Assembly: GCA_934294965.1 (NCBI GenBank)
Contig: CAKRAM010000127.1
Span: 1 to 33,167 of the forward strand
Length of the DNA stretch: 33,167 nt
From: an uncultured Clostridia bacterium
GTDB taxonomy: Bacteria > Bacillota > Clostridia > Christensenellales > CAG-314
Direction of reading: 5' to 3'
In this document: positions 7,837-16,855 of the stretch, in pieces
Position numbering within the stretch: position 1 is the first letter of the stretch
How the letters are laid out: every line of letters starts with the position of its first letter
Notes under the pieces: generated by a model
Database searches by the model: none
Seen by the model: the letters and a program-made list of their open reading frames with translations, nothing else
What the model was told of the DNA's origin: nothing
Program-made: the position numbers and the translations under genes

Positions 7837-10620
7837 ATGAAAGCAAGAACAAAAAGCATATTGCGCGGCATCAAAGGCAGCCTGAACAGGTTTTTGTCCA
7901 TTTTGTTCATCGTTGCGCTGGGCGCGGGATTTATGGCGGGACTTGCCGCCACATCACCGGATATGTACGACACCGTCGATGCCTATATGGACCGGTATTC
8001 CGCCTACGATATCGACGTAAAGTCGCCTGTGGGAATCACCGCACAAGCCGCCGAAAAACTTTCTTCGTTGGATTTTGTGGAAAAAGCAATGCCCGCAAAA
8101 GTCGTGGACTTGGTGCTTGCCGCCGAGCTTGAAGGCGAGGAACACATCTACACGGCGCGAGTTTACGCTACGATAGACAATTCCGTCACGGCGCAAACCG
8201 ATCCCGCTTCGGTTAGCGATGTCAACGCTTTTAAGTTGGTTAGAGGCACTTTGCCCGTTGCCGACGACGAATGCGTGGTGCAAAGCCCCGCGGGCAAATA
8301 CCTCGGCGGAATGTTGGATATAGGTGACGTGCTTACCGTTTCGGACGAAAACTCTCTTTTGTCCGGCGCGAGCAACGCCAAGTACAAGCACCTTAAAGTT
8401 GTGGGCATTGTCAATAGTCCGTTGTGTTTGAGCATTGCGCACGAATATACCACCGTAGGCACTGGAACCATATCGTTGGACGTCTACACAAAACAAAGTT
8501 TTTTTACCCACGACTACTACACCGACGTGTTTTTGACAGTCAAGGGTGCAAAGGCGTTGGACTGTTTTTCCGACGAATACAAAAATTTGATAAATTCTCT
8601 CGTTGAGGAAATCGGCAAAATCGGTGACGAATACAATCCGCAAAGGGTAAAAACCGTTTCCGAACAGTTGGATTCCCAAATCCAATCTCTCGACACGTTG
8701 GTCGGAAAGTTGCAGGCGGCAAGTCGCGCCGACGGACAACTGACCGAGGACGGCAAAATCCGCGCCGAGCAAATGAAGCAGTTAGCAGAAAGTTTGCAAG
8801 GCGTAGATCCGCAACTTGCTCAAACGTTGATAGACACCGCAAACGCCGTTTTGCAGTCGAGTTTGAACGCAAACAAGCAAACCGAGCAGGCAATTGCCGC
8901 GCTCACCAAGCAAAAGGAACAAATTTCTTCGCAAAAGGAATTGCTGTCCTTGGCGGTTTGGTCGGTCAATTCTCGCGCCGATTCCGTCAGTTTTTCCACT
9001 TACGAAAGCAACGTAGGCAAGGTTGCCGCACTTTCCAAGGTGTTCCCCGTGTTTTTCTTCTTTGTGGCGCTTTTGGTGGCGCTTACAACAATGACTCGTT
9101 TGGTGGAAGAAAATCGCGGTCAAATAGGCACGCTCAAAGCATTGGGGTACAGCAACTGGCAAATTTTATCCGAATACCTGCTGTACGGATTTTTCTCGTC
9201 GCTGCTCGGGTGCGTGTTGGGCTTTACCGTCGGGTTCAAATTGTTTCCGTGGGCAATCAGTTCGGCATATGCAATGATGTTCACAGTTCCGACCTGCGTA
9301 ACTCCTATTCGTTGGGAAATTATCGCGTGGGTTGCCCCCGTTACGATAAGCAGCATAATTTTGGCAACTCTTTGGGCCTGTTGGAGCGAGTTTGTTGCCA
9401 AGCCCTCCGAACTTATGCGTCCCAAAGCGCCGCCGGCAGGAAAGCGCATATTTTTGGAACGTATCCCGTTTGTGTGGAATCATCTAAAGTTCACTCAAAA
9501 GGTAACTTGCCGCAATTTGTTCAGATACAAAAAGCGTTTGTTTATGACAATAATCGGTATAGCCGGGTGCAGTGCGTTGCTGCTTACGGGATTTGGCATA
9601 AAGGATTCGGTAAACGACATCGTGGACAAGCAATTCGGCGAAATTTTCCGCTATCAGGCAACTGCAATGGCAAGCAACGCCGATTGGAAAAACGACGAGC
9701 AACTTTCGGCAATTTTGTCCGACGGTTCGTTGGTAAAAAACTACGTCGGCGTGATGGAGAGCAACGGTCGCGCCACGGTGGAAGATAAAAGCGAAGAAGT
9801 TACCATCAGCGTGCCGGAACGCACGTCGGATTTCGGCGACTTTATTTGCTTAAGAACCCGTGTGGGTGAAAAGCCAATAGAATTTCCTCAAAACGGAGTG
9901 GTGCTTACCGAAAAATTGTGCAATAACCTTTCGCTAAAAGTCGGAGACAAGGTAACTTTGAAAAACGCCGACGGCTACTACGGCACGGTCACGGTGGCGG
10001 GCATTGCCGAAAATCACGTTATGGCGTATGCGTATATGACGGCGGAAACCTACGCCGAAGCGTTCGGCATCACCCCGGTGTTCAGCAGTTTGCTTATATG
10101 CACGGCGGACGGCGTTGTTCAGTCTGACTTCGTCACCGAGCTTATGCAAACCAACTCCATACTGTACGCTAGCACGGTAGAAACGTTGCGTTCCAACTTC
10201 GACAACTCTATCAAGAGTATAGACGGCGTAATACTTGTTTTAATTTTGTCGGCAGGGCTGCTTTCATTTGTTGTGTTGTACAACCTAACCAACGTCAACA
10301 TTTGCGAACGCCGCAAGGAATTGGCAACCATACGCGTGCTGGGCTTCCACAAAAAAGAAGTGGAGCGGTACATTTTTAGAGAAATCAACATTCTTGCCGC
10401 AATAGGCACGCTGGTGGGATTGCTCATCGGCATTTGGCTGCACTCGTTTGTGGTTACCACCGTGGAGGTGGATCAGGTTATGTTCGGCAGAACTATCCAT
10501 TGGTGGAGTTATCTGTTTGCCGTCGGCATATCCGCCGTGTTTACGTTTATCGTCAATTTGGTGATGAAGCGTATCGTTCGTAAAGTGGATATGGTGGAGG
10601 CAATGAAGTCCGCCGAGTAG
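7837..10620 (+). CDS. Large FtsX-domain ABC permease
   Basis: 927 codons, ATG 7837, 4 bases after the ATPase stop. An N-terminal membrane helix (about 17-40) is followed by a large extracytoplasmic domain with a Gln/Glu/Lys-rich helical, probably coiled-coil, stretch (about 270-380). A first FtsX block of three helices lies at about 395-520 (VEENRGQIGTLKALGYSNWQI). A further short helix and a second extracytoplasmic domain precede the second FtsX block near the C terminus (CERRKELATIRVLGFHKKEV). This duplicated FtsX layout is common in Bacillota exporters for peptides, antibiotics or lipid-linked cargo. Substrate unknown. Operon context with a surface lipase suggests export or release of lipid-like molecules, which is inference. 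Confidence 0.9.
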   Translation: MKARTKSILRGIKGSLNRFLSILFIVALGAGFMAGLAATSPDMYDTVDAYMDRYSAYDIDVKSPVGITAQAAEKLSSLDFVEKAMPAKVVDLVLAAELEGEEHIYTARVYATIDNSVTAQTDPASVSDVNAFKLVRGTLPVADDECVVQSPAGKYLGGMLDIGDVLTVSDENSLLSGASNAKYKHLKVVGIVNSPLCLSIAHEYTTVGTGTISLDVYTKQSFFTHDYYTDVFLTVKGAKALDCFSDEYKNLINSLVEEIGKIGDEYNPQRVKTVSEQLDSQIQSLDTLVGKLQAASRADGQLTEDGKIRAEQMKQLAESLQGVDPQLAQTLIDTANAVLQSSLNANKQTEQAIAALTKQKEQISSQKELLSLAVWSVNSRADSVSFSTYESNVGKVAALSKVFPVFFFFVALLVALTTMTRLVEENRGQIGTLKALGYSNWQILSEYLLYGFFSSLLGCVLGFTVGFKLFPWAISSAYAMMFTVPTCVTPIRWEIIAWVAPVTISSIILATLWACWSEFVAKPSELMRPKAPPAGKRIFLERIPFVWNHLKFTQKVTCRNLFRYKKRLFMTIIGIAGCSALLLTGFGIKDSVNDIVDKQFGEIFRYQATAMASNADWKNDEQLSAILSDGSLVKNYVGVMESNGRATVEDKSEEVTISVPERTSDFGDFICLRTRVGEKPIEFPQNGVVLTEKLCNNLSLKVGDKVTLKNADGYYGTVTVAGIAENHVMAYAYMTAETYAEAFGITPVFSSLLICTADGVVQSDFVTELMQTNSILYASTVETLRSNFDNSIKSIDGVILVLILSAGLLSFVVLYNLTNVNICERRKELATIRVLGFHKKEVERYIFREINILAAIGTLVGLLIGIWLHSFVVTTVEVDQVMFGRTIHWWSYLFAVGISAVFTFIVNLVMKRIVRKVDMVEAMKSAE

Positions 10621-10887
10621 AAAACACACGATCGACTTATTGGTTTTTGTAAAACCGGGAACAAACCGCCGGTACGTCGGCAAGTTGTAAGAGGCGATTG
10701 TGTTTTTTGAAACACTCTACTAAACAAGATTATTCTAAAACGGAAACTCTTGTTTTCGGTCGGATAAAGCAGTAAAGTTCAAACCTCAATTGGTTAACGT
10801 ACGGACAGCGGCAGTTTAGTGGAGTTATCGCAAACTGAATTTAATATAATACAAAAGAGAACTTGTTTGTAACAAAGGGAGAAAAGT
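10621..10887 (+). other. Intergenic region before mntP
   Basis: No gene is visible. AAAACAC near 10621 and GTGTTTT near 10700 could pair as a weak terminator for the exporter. TATAAT occurs about 30 bases before the mntP ribosome binding site, but I see no good -35. MntP genes are often under Mn-sensing riboswitches (yybP-ykoY); I do not recognise that fold here. Confidence 0.35.
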
Positions 10888-11469
10888 ACGTCGGATCTGA
10901 TTTTAACTAGCCTCGGCTTGGGCGTCGGGCTGGCTATGGATGCCTGCGCGGTGTCTATGGCAAACGGGCTTAACGAGCCGGAAATGAAAACCGGCAAAGC
11001 AGTGCTTTCGGCTGTAACGTTTGCGTTGTTTCAGGCGGCAATGCCCATGATAGGTTGGCTTTGCGCCCACACGTTGGCAACCAAATTTGAATTTATGGAT
11101 AAACTTGTGCCTTACGTGGCGTTGGCTTTCCTGGGCTTTATCGGCGGCAAAATGCTCTACGACGGAATCAATCACAAGGACGATGAAGAAACAGTCGCCA
11201 AGCGCCTCATCGTAAAGGTTCTGTTTATGCAAGCAGTGGCAACGTCCATAGACGCCCTGTCCGTAGGTCTTGCCCGTGCGGACTATTCCATAGGCGAAAT
11301 TTTGCTTTGCGTGGCGTTGGTTGCATCTGTAACCTTTGCGCTCACATTCCCTGCAACGTTTATCGGCAAAAAGTTCGGCACCAAACTGGGGAACAAGGCG
11401 GAGATTTTGGGTGGTTGCATTCTTATTGCAATCGGAATAGAAATTTTCGTAACAGGCGTTTTCTTTTAG
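10888..11469 (+). CDS. mntP: Manganese efflux pump MntP, apparently starting at ACG
   Basis: 193 codons if translation begins at ACG 10888. MntP exports Mn(II) across the membrane. The hallmark repeats are LAMDACAVSMANG near the N terminus and TSIDALSVGLA in the second half, with acidic residues inside membrane helices; about six hydrophobic segments are visible. The frame is closed upstream by TAA at 10870 and contains no ATG, GTG or TTG before TTG 10918, which would cut into the first helix and has no ribosome binding site. A strong AAAGGGAG ends 6 bases before ACG, and starting there gives (M)SDLILTSLGLG, the expected MntP N terminus. Either ACG is the start or an ATG was mutated or miscalled. 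Confidence 0.88.
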   Translation, partial: TSDLILTSLGLGVGLAMDACAVSMANGLNEPEMKTGKAVLSAVTFALFQAAMPMIGWLCAHTLATKFEFMDKLVPYVALAFLGFIGGKMLYDGINHKDDEETVAKRLIVKVLFMQAVATSIDALSVGLARADYSIGEILLCVALVASVTFALTFPATFIGKKFGTKLGNKAEILGGCILIAIGIEIFVTGVFF

Positions 11470-11570
11470 ACGCATCGGTACGTAATAAAAAAATAGGAGT
11501 AAGCCGCAAACTTTCTTGGATTTTTTTGCTTTATTGTCGGCAAAATCGGCAAATAGGGAACTTTGTACGT

Positions 11571-11599
11571 TTGACGGTTTTGCAATGAGGTGCTAAAAT
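11571..11599 (+). promoter_or_regulatory. Promoter of the ECF S-component gene
   Basis: TTGACG (11571-11576), 17-bp spacer, TAAAAT (11594-11599). Initiation near 11606 gives a leader of about 47 nt, too short for a typical vitamin riboswitch. Confidence 0.6.
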
Positions 11600-11652
11600 G
11601 ACTTTTATTCGGCAAACGAAAGAAAAACTATTTTGTTTGTAAAAGAGGTTTT

Positions 11653-12258
11653 ATGATGTCTGCAACTAAAAAACTTACGTACTCGGCGCTGTTTTTGGCG
11701 CTGTGCGTCGTGTTTCCGTTGGCTTTTCATTTTATCCCCAACGGCGGTCAAATATTAAGTCCCATGCACATTCCCGTTTTGTTGTGCGGTATGATTTGCG
11801 GTCCCGTCATGGGGCTGACTTGCGGCTTATTGGGACCGCTTATGTCCTCGCTCATCACTAAAATGCCGCCGCTGTCGCTTGCCGTATTGCCGGCAATGAT
11901 GGCGGAATGTGCCGTATACGGTTTGGTTTCCGGCTTGCTGATGAAGTTCGTTCGCACAAAGAGCGAATACGCGGATATGTACATATCGCTTGTTGCCGCA
12001 ATGCTCTCGGGCAGAATCGTCGGCGGCATTACTCAGGCGTTATTTCACACTTCCGGCGGATATTCGTTTGCAACTTGGGTAACGGGCTACTTTGTAACCT
12101 CTTTGCCGGGCATTGCGTTTCAACTTGCACTAATTCCGTCGCTTATTTACTTGCTTACGCGTGCGCACTTGGTGGAAATTCGCTATCCTGCCAAAAACGT
12201 TCAAGAAGCCGAACAGGCTACGGCATCCGAGGCAACGACGGTCGAAGAAAATCAATAG
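11653..12258 (+). CDS. ECF transporter S component (substrate-binding membrane subunit)
   Basis: 201 codons. Tandem ATGs at 11653 and 11656; AGAGG is spaced better for the second. About six hydrophobic helices, with the GGQILSPMHIPVLLCGMICG and GLTCGLLGPLMSSL region that I associate with the PF12822-type S components. S components bind a vitamin or similar nutrient and pair with a shared EcfA/EcfT module, which is not encoded here and must lie elsewhere in the genome. The ligand cannot be read from the sequence. The last 20 or so residues are Glu/Ala/Thr-rich and probably disordered. It has its own promoter and terminator, so it is monocistronic. Confidence 0.82.
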   Translation: MMSATKKLTYSALFLALCVVFPLAFHFIPNGGQILSPMHIPVLLCGMICGPVMGLTCGLLGPLMSSLITKMPPLSLAVLPAMMAECAVYGLVSGLLMKFVRTKSEYADMYISLVAAMLSGRIVGGITQALFHTSGGYSFATWVTGYFVTSLPGIAFQLALIPSLIYLLTRAHLVEIRYPAKNVQEAEQATASEATTVEENQ

Positions 12259-12264
12259 TTATGG

Positions 12265-12298
12265 CGGACAAATCGCGCGTGGCGGTTTGTCCGTTTTT
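12265..12298 (+). terminator. Intrinsic terminator after the ECF S component
   Basis: CGGACAAA (12265-12272) pairs with TTTGTCCG (12286-12293), with a 13-nt loop, then five T residues. Confidence 0.88.
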
Positions 12299-12506
12299 CT
12301 ATGCTTCGTTCTCGGTTTTGCTTTTTGCATATTTGCCCTAAAAACGCCGAAACCACAACGGTCGTAGCGTAATATAGGCAAACACTTTTGGAGGAATAAA
12401 AGTTGTGTCCTGCATGTGAGGCAATTTTTACGTAAAAGAGGCTGTATTTTACAAGTGTATGCTCGGATTTTGCACAAATTACAGGTCTAATATAAATGAT
12501 AAAATA
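12299..12506 (+). other. Intergenic stretch with a possible 10-codon ORF
   Basis: No ordinary gene. GGAGG at 12390-12394 is correctly spaced from TTG 12403, which would open a 10-codon frame (MCPACEAIFT) ending at TAA 12433-12435. No good promoter is seen for it, so it may be chance. Confidence 0.2.
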
Positions 12507-12535
12507 TTGACTTAAAGGGTGCGTTCTTGTATAAT
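12507..12535 (+). promoter_or_regulatory. Strong promoter of the acyl-lipid gene run
   Basis: TTGACT (12507-12512), 17-bp spacer, TATAAT (12530-12535). Initiation near 12542 gives a leader of about 120 nt before 12662. It is one of the closest matches to consensus in the window. Confidence 0.8.
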
Positions 12536-12661
12536 ATATCGTAATATGGTAACGTTTTTTGCTTTTAAGCAAGCATGTGAAACATTTTTCCTTGCAAAAC
12601 TCGGCGAAAACGTAAAACTTACAAGCCGCCATACACCAAAACGCGCAGTTAGACGAAAAGA

Positions 12662-14566
12662 ATGAAACTTAACAATATCGCAGGGCAAAAAAATATCGAC
12701 GCATTTGTCGATTATAAAATCAAGTTGTTGGAGCAGTCGGACAAGTCGATGGAGGCTCTTTTTAATTTGATGTTTTCCGAGCGCGATAATGTGTTTTTCG
12801 AGCAGGCCGACGGCGTCAAAACAACAAAAATCACTTACGGGCAGGCTTATGACAAAATTCAATCTTTGGCAAGCGACTTGCAACGCAAGGTGTGCGTCGA
12901 GCCGCAATCGGTAGTGGGGCTGTATATGCAAAACTCCGCCGATTGGATAGTGGCGTTTTGGGTGATAGTCCGCGCAGGGTTCAAGCCGTTGCTTTTGAAT
13001 ACTCGTTTTGCCGATTCCACCGTCGAACAGGTTTTGCGGCAGGCAAAAGCCGTGTCGGTCGTTTCCGACGGCAAACTGTTTTCCGTTCCGACTATCGCGT
13101 TCGATACTCTTTTGTCGGGCGAATATCTTTCGGGCGGAAAATTCGGCGAAGAATTTTTTGTTTTGTCCTCCGGTACGTCAGCGATAAAAATTTGCGCGTA
13201 TTCGGCAAACGAATTGGTGCAAACAATCTACAACAGCCGTGCCGTGCTTAAACAAAACAAACAAATAAAATCTCACTATAACGGTCAGTTGAAGTTGTTG
13301 ACCTTTTTGCCGTTCTATCACATTTTCGGCTTTGTTGCCGTCTATGTGTGGTTTGCGTTCTTTTCCAGAACGTTTGTGTCGCTTAAAGATTTTGACGGGC
13401 AAACGATACTCAACACAATCAAACGGCACGGGGTTACCCACGTCTTTGCCGTTCCGCTGTTTTGGGACACCGTCTACAAGCAGGCAATCGCAACAGTCAA
13501 GGCGCGCGGCGAAAAAATTTGGAAAAAATTCAACAAAGGGATGGCTATTGCCGACAAACTGGGAAATTCGGCTTTGGGCAGAGCGTTTTCCCGAAAGGCA
13601 TTTGCCGAAGTGCGCAAAAATATGTTCGGCAACAGCGTTCTCTTTATGATAAGCGGCGGCAGTTGCATAGACGGCAAAGTGCTGCGATTTTTTAACAACG
13701 TCGGCTACACGCTGGCAAACGGCTACGGCATGTCGGAAATCGGCATAACCTCGGTGGAACTATCTTCCAAGCGCAAAAACCTTGTCGATTGTTCGGTAGG
13801 CAAGCCGTTTCCTTCGGTATCGTACAAAATCGAGGGCGGCAAACTGCTGGTCAAGGGCAGTTCCTGCTGCAAATATATTTTGCAAAACGACAAAACGATT
13901 GTTCTTGGCGATTGGTACGACACGCAGGATTTGGCTCGGTGCGACGGCGGCAGGTATTTTGTTTGCGGCAGGGCGGATGACCTTATCGTGTCGGTAACGG
14001 GCGAAAACATCAACCCTGTTGCAGTGGAAGAACAATTGTCAATTGACGGCGTTGAACTTTGTTTGGTAAGCGGCGGAAGCAAACTGCCGGTGTTGGTTGT
14101 TGGCATTGACGAGTTTGCCGACGACAGCGTCGTAGAAAACGTAAAAACTCAACTGAAACTCAAAATAGAACAAAACAATCTTTCGGCGCAGGTGGGCAAA
14201 ATTGTGGTAGTCAAAGGCTCTCTTATTGCCGAAAACGAATTTAAGCTAAATCGCAAACGCATAGCGCGGCAGTACGCCGATATGAGTGAGGAAACCGCTC
14301 GGCTTCAAACCGTTGCAAGCACGGACGCTATGACTTCCTTTGTGCGGCAAGTTTTTGCAAACGTATTGGATAAGCCCGTGCAATCGGTGGGATCGGATTC
14401 GGATTTCTTTTCCGACGAGGGCGGCACCAGTTTGGACTATTTTGCGCTGGTTTCCGAATTGCAAAAAAAGTTTCCGTTGCCGTTTGTTTCGGCTAGCGGA
14501 CAAAGCCTAAAAACGGTAAATGAATTTGTCGACTACATACGGACGATAAGCAACGTACAAAAATGA
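12662..14566 (+). CDS. Adenylate-forming acyl ligase with C-terminal carrier-protein domain
   Basis: 634 codons. The ANL-superfamily domain (about 1-540) has a divergent phosphate-binding motif LSSGTSAIKICAYS (168-181; K176 kept), YGMSE (355-359), the DTQDLAR/GRADDLI hinge region and the late lysine in FKLNRKR. A carrier-protein domain (about 555-634) carries DEGGTSLD, whose S590 is the expected phosphopantetheine site. The protein would activate a fatty or other carboxylic acid as acyl-AMP and load it on its own carrier arm. The next two genes are PlsC acyltransferases that could take the acyl group, like a split version of the Aas acyl-ACP synthetase/acyltransferase. Substrate unproven; an amino acid is possible, but the neighbours favour a fatty acid. 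The ribosome binding site is weak. Confidence 0.85.
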   Translation: MKLNNIAGQKNIDAFVDYKIKLLEQSDKSMEALFNLMFSERDNVFFEQADGVKTTKITYGQAYDKIQSLASDLQRKVCVEPQSVVGLYMQNSADWIVAFWVIVRAGFKPLLLNTRFADSTVEQVLRQAKAVSVVSDGKLFSVPTIAFDTLLSGEYLSGGKFGEEFFVLSSGTSAIKICAYSANELVQTIYNSRAVLKQNKQIKSHYNGQLKLLTFLPFYHIFGFVAVYVWFAFFSRTFVSLKDFDGQTILNTIKRHGVTHVFAVPLFWDTVYKQAIATVKARGEKIWKKFNKGMAIADKLGNSALGRAFSRKAFAEVRKNMFGNSVLFMISGGSCIDGKVLRFFNNVGYTLANGYGMSEIGITSVELSSKRKNLVDCSVGKPFPSVSYKIEGGKLLVKGSSCCKYILQNDKTIVLGDWYDTQDLARCDGGRYFVCGRADDLIVSVTGENINPVAVEEQLSIDGVELCLVSGGSKLPVLVVGIDEFADDSVVENVKTQLKLKIEQNNLSAQVGKIVVVKGSLIAENEFKLNRKRIARQYADMSEETARLQTVASTDAMTSFVRQVFANVLDKPVQSVGSDSDFFSDEGGTSLDYFALVSELQKKFPLPFVSASGQSLKTVNEFVDYIRTISNVQK

Positions 14567-15198
14567 CAGCGTTTTTCAATTGGTTCGTAAAAATAACCGG
14601 TTGGTTGCCGCAAAAGATAGTTTTTCGCACAAAGGTATACTATCAGGACAAAAGCGTGCAATCGTCAAAAATAAAAGGGCCGGCAATCATAGTGTGCAAC
14701 CACACTTCGCTGTACGACTACGCGGCGATGCTTTTCACGTTTTTCTCTCGCACGTTGCGTTTTCAAATGGCGGAAGTGCTTTTTCAAAAAAAGTTACTCG
14801 GAGGCTTTTTGAAGGCAATGGGCGGTATAAAGGTGGATCGCAACTCGTCGGACTTCGGCTTTATGCAGGAGTGCAAGGAGATTTTGGACAAAGGCGGAGT
14901 GGTGGGTGTTTTTCCGGAGGGGCGTTTGCCACTCGAAGGGGAGGAAGTTCCGTTGCCTTTCAAATCCGGCGCGACGTATTTGGCGCTGTATGCCGACGTT
15001 CCCATTGTTCCGGTGTTTACAAACGGGCAGTATTTTAGCAAAAAACGGGCAAAGGTTGTTATAGGAAAACCTATTTGGGCAAAAGAACTATATAACGCCG
15101 ACTTGTCCGAAAAAGAAAACCTTGCCGCCATATCGGAGTATTTGCGGCAAACGATTGTGGAATTGGGAAAAATTATCGATGAGCAAGAGAAAGTATAA
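14563..15198 (+). CDS. PlsC-type 1-acylglycerol-3-phosphate acyltransferase, first copy
   Basis: 211 codons, coupled to the ligase by an ATGA overlap. It has the acyltransferase signature NHTSLYD (H47, D52; the HX4D catalytic pair) and FPEGRLP (F117-G120), the phosphate-binding block. This family transfers an acyl chain from acyl-CoA or acyl-ACP to lysophosphatidate or related glycerolipids at the inner face of the membrane. Its position directly behind an ACP-bearing ligase suggests acyl-carrier as donor. It overlaps the next acyltransferase by 20 bp. Which copy is the housekeeping PlsC, and whether either is, cannot be told. Confidence 0.9.
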   Translation: MTAFFNWFVKITGWLPQKIVFRTKVYYQDKSVQSSKIKGPAIIVCNHTSLYDYAAMLFTFFSRTLRFQMAEVLFQKKLLGGFLKAMGGIKVDRNSSDFGFMQECKEILDKGGVVGVFPEGRLPLEGEEVPLPFKSGATYLALYADVPIVPVFTNGQYFSKKRAKVVIGKPIWAKELYNADLSEKENLAAISEYLRQTIVELGKIIDEQEKV

Positions 15199-15838
15199 AG
15201 AGAGTTATTTTTTGCGTGATATCGTTTGGGGCACGGCTTCCGTCGGTGGCTACGTTTGGTTTCGTCCCAAAAGATGTTTTATAAGCGAAAAAGCCAAAAA
15301 ACGGATAAAGGGCGGCGCGCTGCTTATTTCCAATCACGTGGGTTTTTACGATCCCGTGTACATCATGATGTGCCTAAACTATCGTCGGCATCACTTCATT
15401 GCCGCAAAGGAAATGTTCCCTAGCGGATTTAAGAAGTTCTTGTTCGAACGCGTGTTTTGCTGTATCGGTGTGGACAGGGAAAACGTTTCACCGTCGTTTA
15501 TGAAGGAAGTTATCGGAAGGCTCAAAGACGGGCAACTTGTTTCCATGTTCCCGGAAGGACACATCAACCGCGACGAAGGCGTTGCGCAGTTCAAAAACGG
15601 CGCGGTGTTCATGGCGCTTAAAGCCGGCGTGCCGATAATCCCCGTGTACATTCAAAAGCGCAAAAACATATTCAAGAGATTGAAAATGTTGATTGGCGAG
15701 CCGATAGACCTTTCCTTGCCGGAAGGAATGAGCAGTTCGGAGTACTTGAACGTGGCAAGCGAGCAATTGCGGCAAAAGGAATTGGAACTTGCCGAATACT
15801 ATCACACGCACATCGAAAAAACCGCAAAAAGCAAGTAG
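15179..15838 (+). CDS. PlsC-type acyltransferase, second copy
   Basis: 219 codons. ATG 15179 is inside the end of the first copy; this start gives a normal PlsC N terminus (MSKRKYKE). Motifs are SNHVGFYDP (H53, D58) and FPEGHIN. The two copies are clearly divergent rather than a recent duplication, so they probably act at different positions or on different acceptors. The C terminus is a Glu/Lys-rich helix. A 75-bp gap separates it from the hydrolase gene. Confidence 0.9.
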   Translation: MSKRKYKESYFLRDIVWGTASVGGYVWFRPKRCFISEKAKKRIKGGALLISNHVGFYDPVYIMMCLNYRRHHFIAAKEMFPSGFKKFLFERVFCCIGVDRENVSPSFMKEVIGRLKDGQLVSMFPEGHINRDEGVAQFKNGAVFMALKAGVPIIPVYIQKRKNIFKRLKMLIGEPIDLSLPEGMSSSEYLNVASEQLRQKELELAEYYHTHIEKTAKSK

Positions 15839-15913
15839 TGCGTCGCGGTTTACGACTAAAACAAATTTTGCCGCTTGTATTACTCGGTGCGAGCGACGTT
15901 GCTCGGAGGCAAC

Positions 15914-16855
15914 TTGACACTGTATATTATTCTCGGCATAGTTGCGTTTTTGCTCGTGGGGTTTGTCGTTTCCTACGCGATAGTAAACGCGATTATGTAC
16001 AATAAATTTTTCTGCCGTCAAAAGGACGGTTGGATGACGGCGCACGCGCTGGAAGACGCTCACTACGACTGCTGCCGAGAGAAAATTTTGCGCGCGGCGG
16101 AGGAAGTCGGCAAACTCTCCTACCAAAACGTGACCTGCAAATCCTCGGACGGACTGATCTTGTCGGCAAAATTGCATTCCACGGGTTCGGAAAAGTTGGC
16201 GGTGTTTTTTCACGGCGTGCATGCCGTGCCGTTTAACAATTTCGGCGTGTTGGCAAAGGATTTTGTCGAGAGCGGCTACGACGTAATGTTTGTGGAGCAG
16301 CGCGCGCATTGGAACAGTCAGGGCAAAAGAATATCCTACGGCAATGCGGAAAGCGACGACGTTTTGCGCTGGTTGGAGCGCCTTGCCGATTATCCCGCAA
16401 AGGAGATTGTTCTGTGCGGCACATCGATGGGAGCAACGGCAATAATGCTGGCGTCGGACAAAATTTCCGATCCGCGCGTAAAGGCGTTGATTTCCGATTG
16501 CGGATTTGTTTCGTTGGACGAACTTAAAGGCAGTATACTAAAAAGCAGGCACGTTCCTCTTTGGATTGTCGGCGCGGCGTTTTTGTTCGGAAAACGTTTT
16601 GCAAAGGCAAAGCCTCAACTTTCGGTTGAGGACAGCCTTGCAAGAACAAAAATCCCCGTCATCTTTTTGCACGGCTGCGAGGACGACGTTGTGCCGTTCG
16701 ATCAAGGCAAAAGGTGCTATGAAGCGTGCGCATCACGCAAAAAAATAATTTTGGTCCGGGGCGCGGGGCATGCAACGTCGACGATAATCGGCGGAGCGGC
16801 GGTGCGCAAGGAAATATTAGATTTTGTACACGGAAAAGGAGTAGAAAATGGTTAA
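15914..16855 (+). CDS. Membrane-anchored alpha/beta hydrolase
   Basis: 313 codons from TTG 15914, which sits 4 bases after GGAGG and starts exactly before a hydrophobic N-terminal helix (residues about 3-28). An upstream TTG at 15875 lacks a ribosome binding site. The catalytic set is visible: GTSMGA (S171), HGCEDDVVP (D257) and GAGHA. The overall pattern resembles S33/BAAT-like serine hydrolases such as lysophospholipases and acyl esterases. It overlaps the DegV gene by 8 bp. Given the cluster, a lipid ester is a plausible substrate, but this is inference. Confidence 0.82.
   Translation: MTLYIILGIVAFLLVGFVVSYAIVNAIMYNKFFCRQKDGWMTAHALEDAHYDCCREKILRAAEEVGKLSYQNVTCKSSDGLILSAKLHSTGSEKLAVFFHGVHAVPFNNFGVLAKDFVESGYDVMFVEQRAHWNSQGKRISYGNAESDDVLRWLERLADYPAKEIVLCGTSMGATAIMLASDKISDPRVKALISDCGFVSLDELKGSILKSRHVPLWIVGAAFLFGKRFAKAKPQLSVEDSLARTKIPVIFLHGCEDDVVPFDQGKRCYEACASRKKIILVRGAGHATSTIIGGAAVRKEILDFVHGKGVENG

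Noticed and set aside
10621..10887. yybP-ykoY manganese riboswitch before mntP
   Set aside because: Expected from the family, but I could not find its conserved core in this interval; a covariance-model search would settle it.
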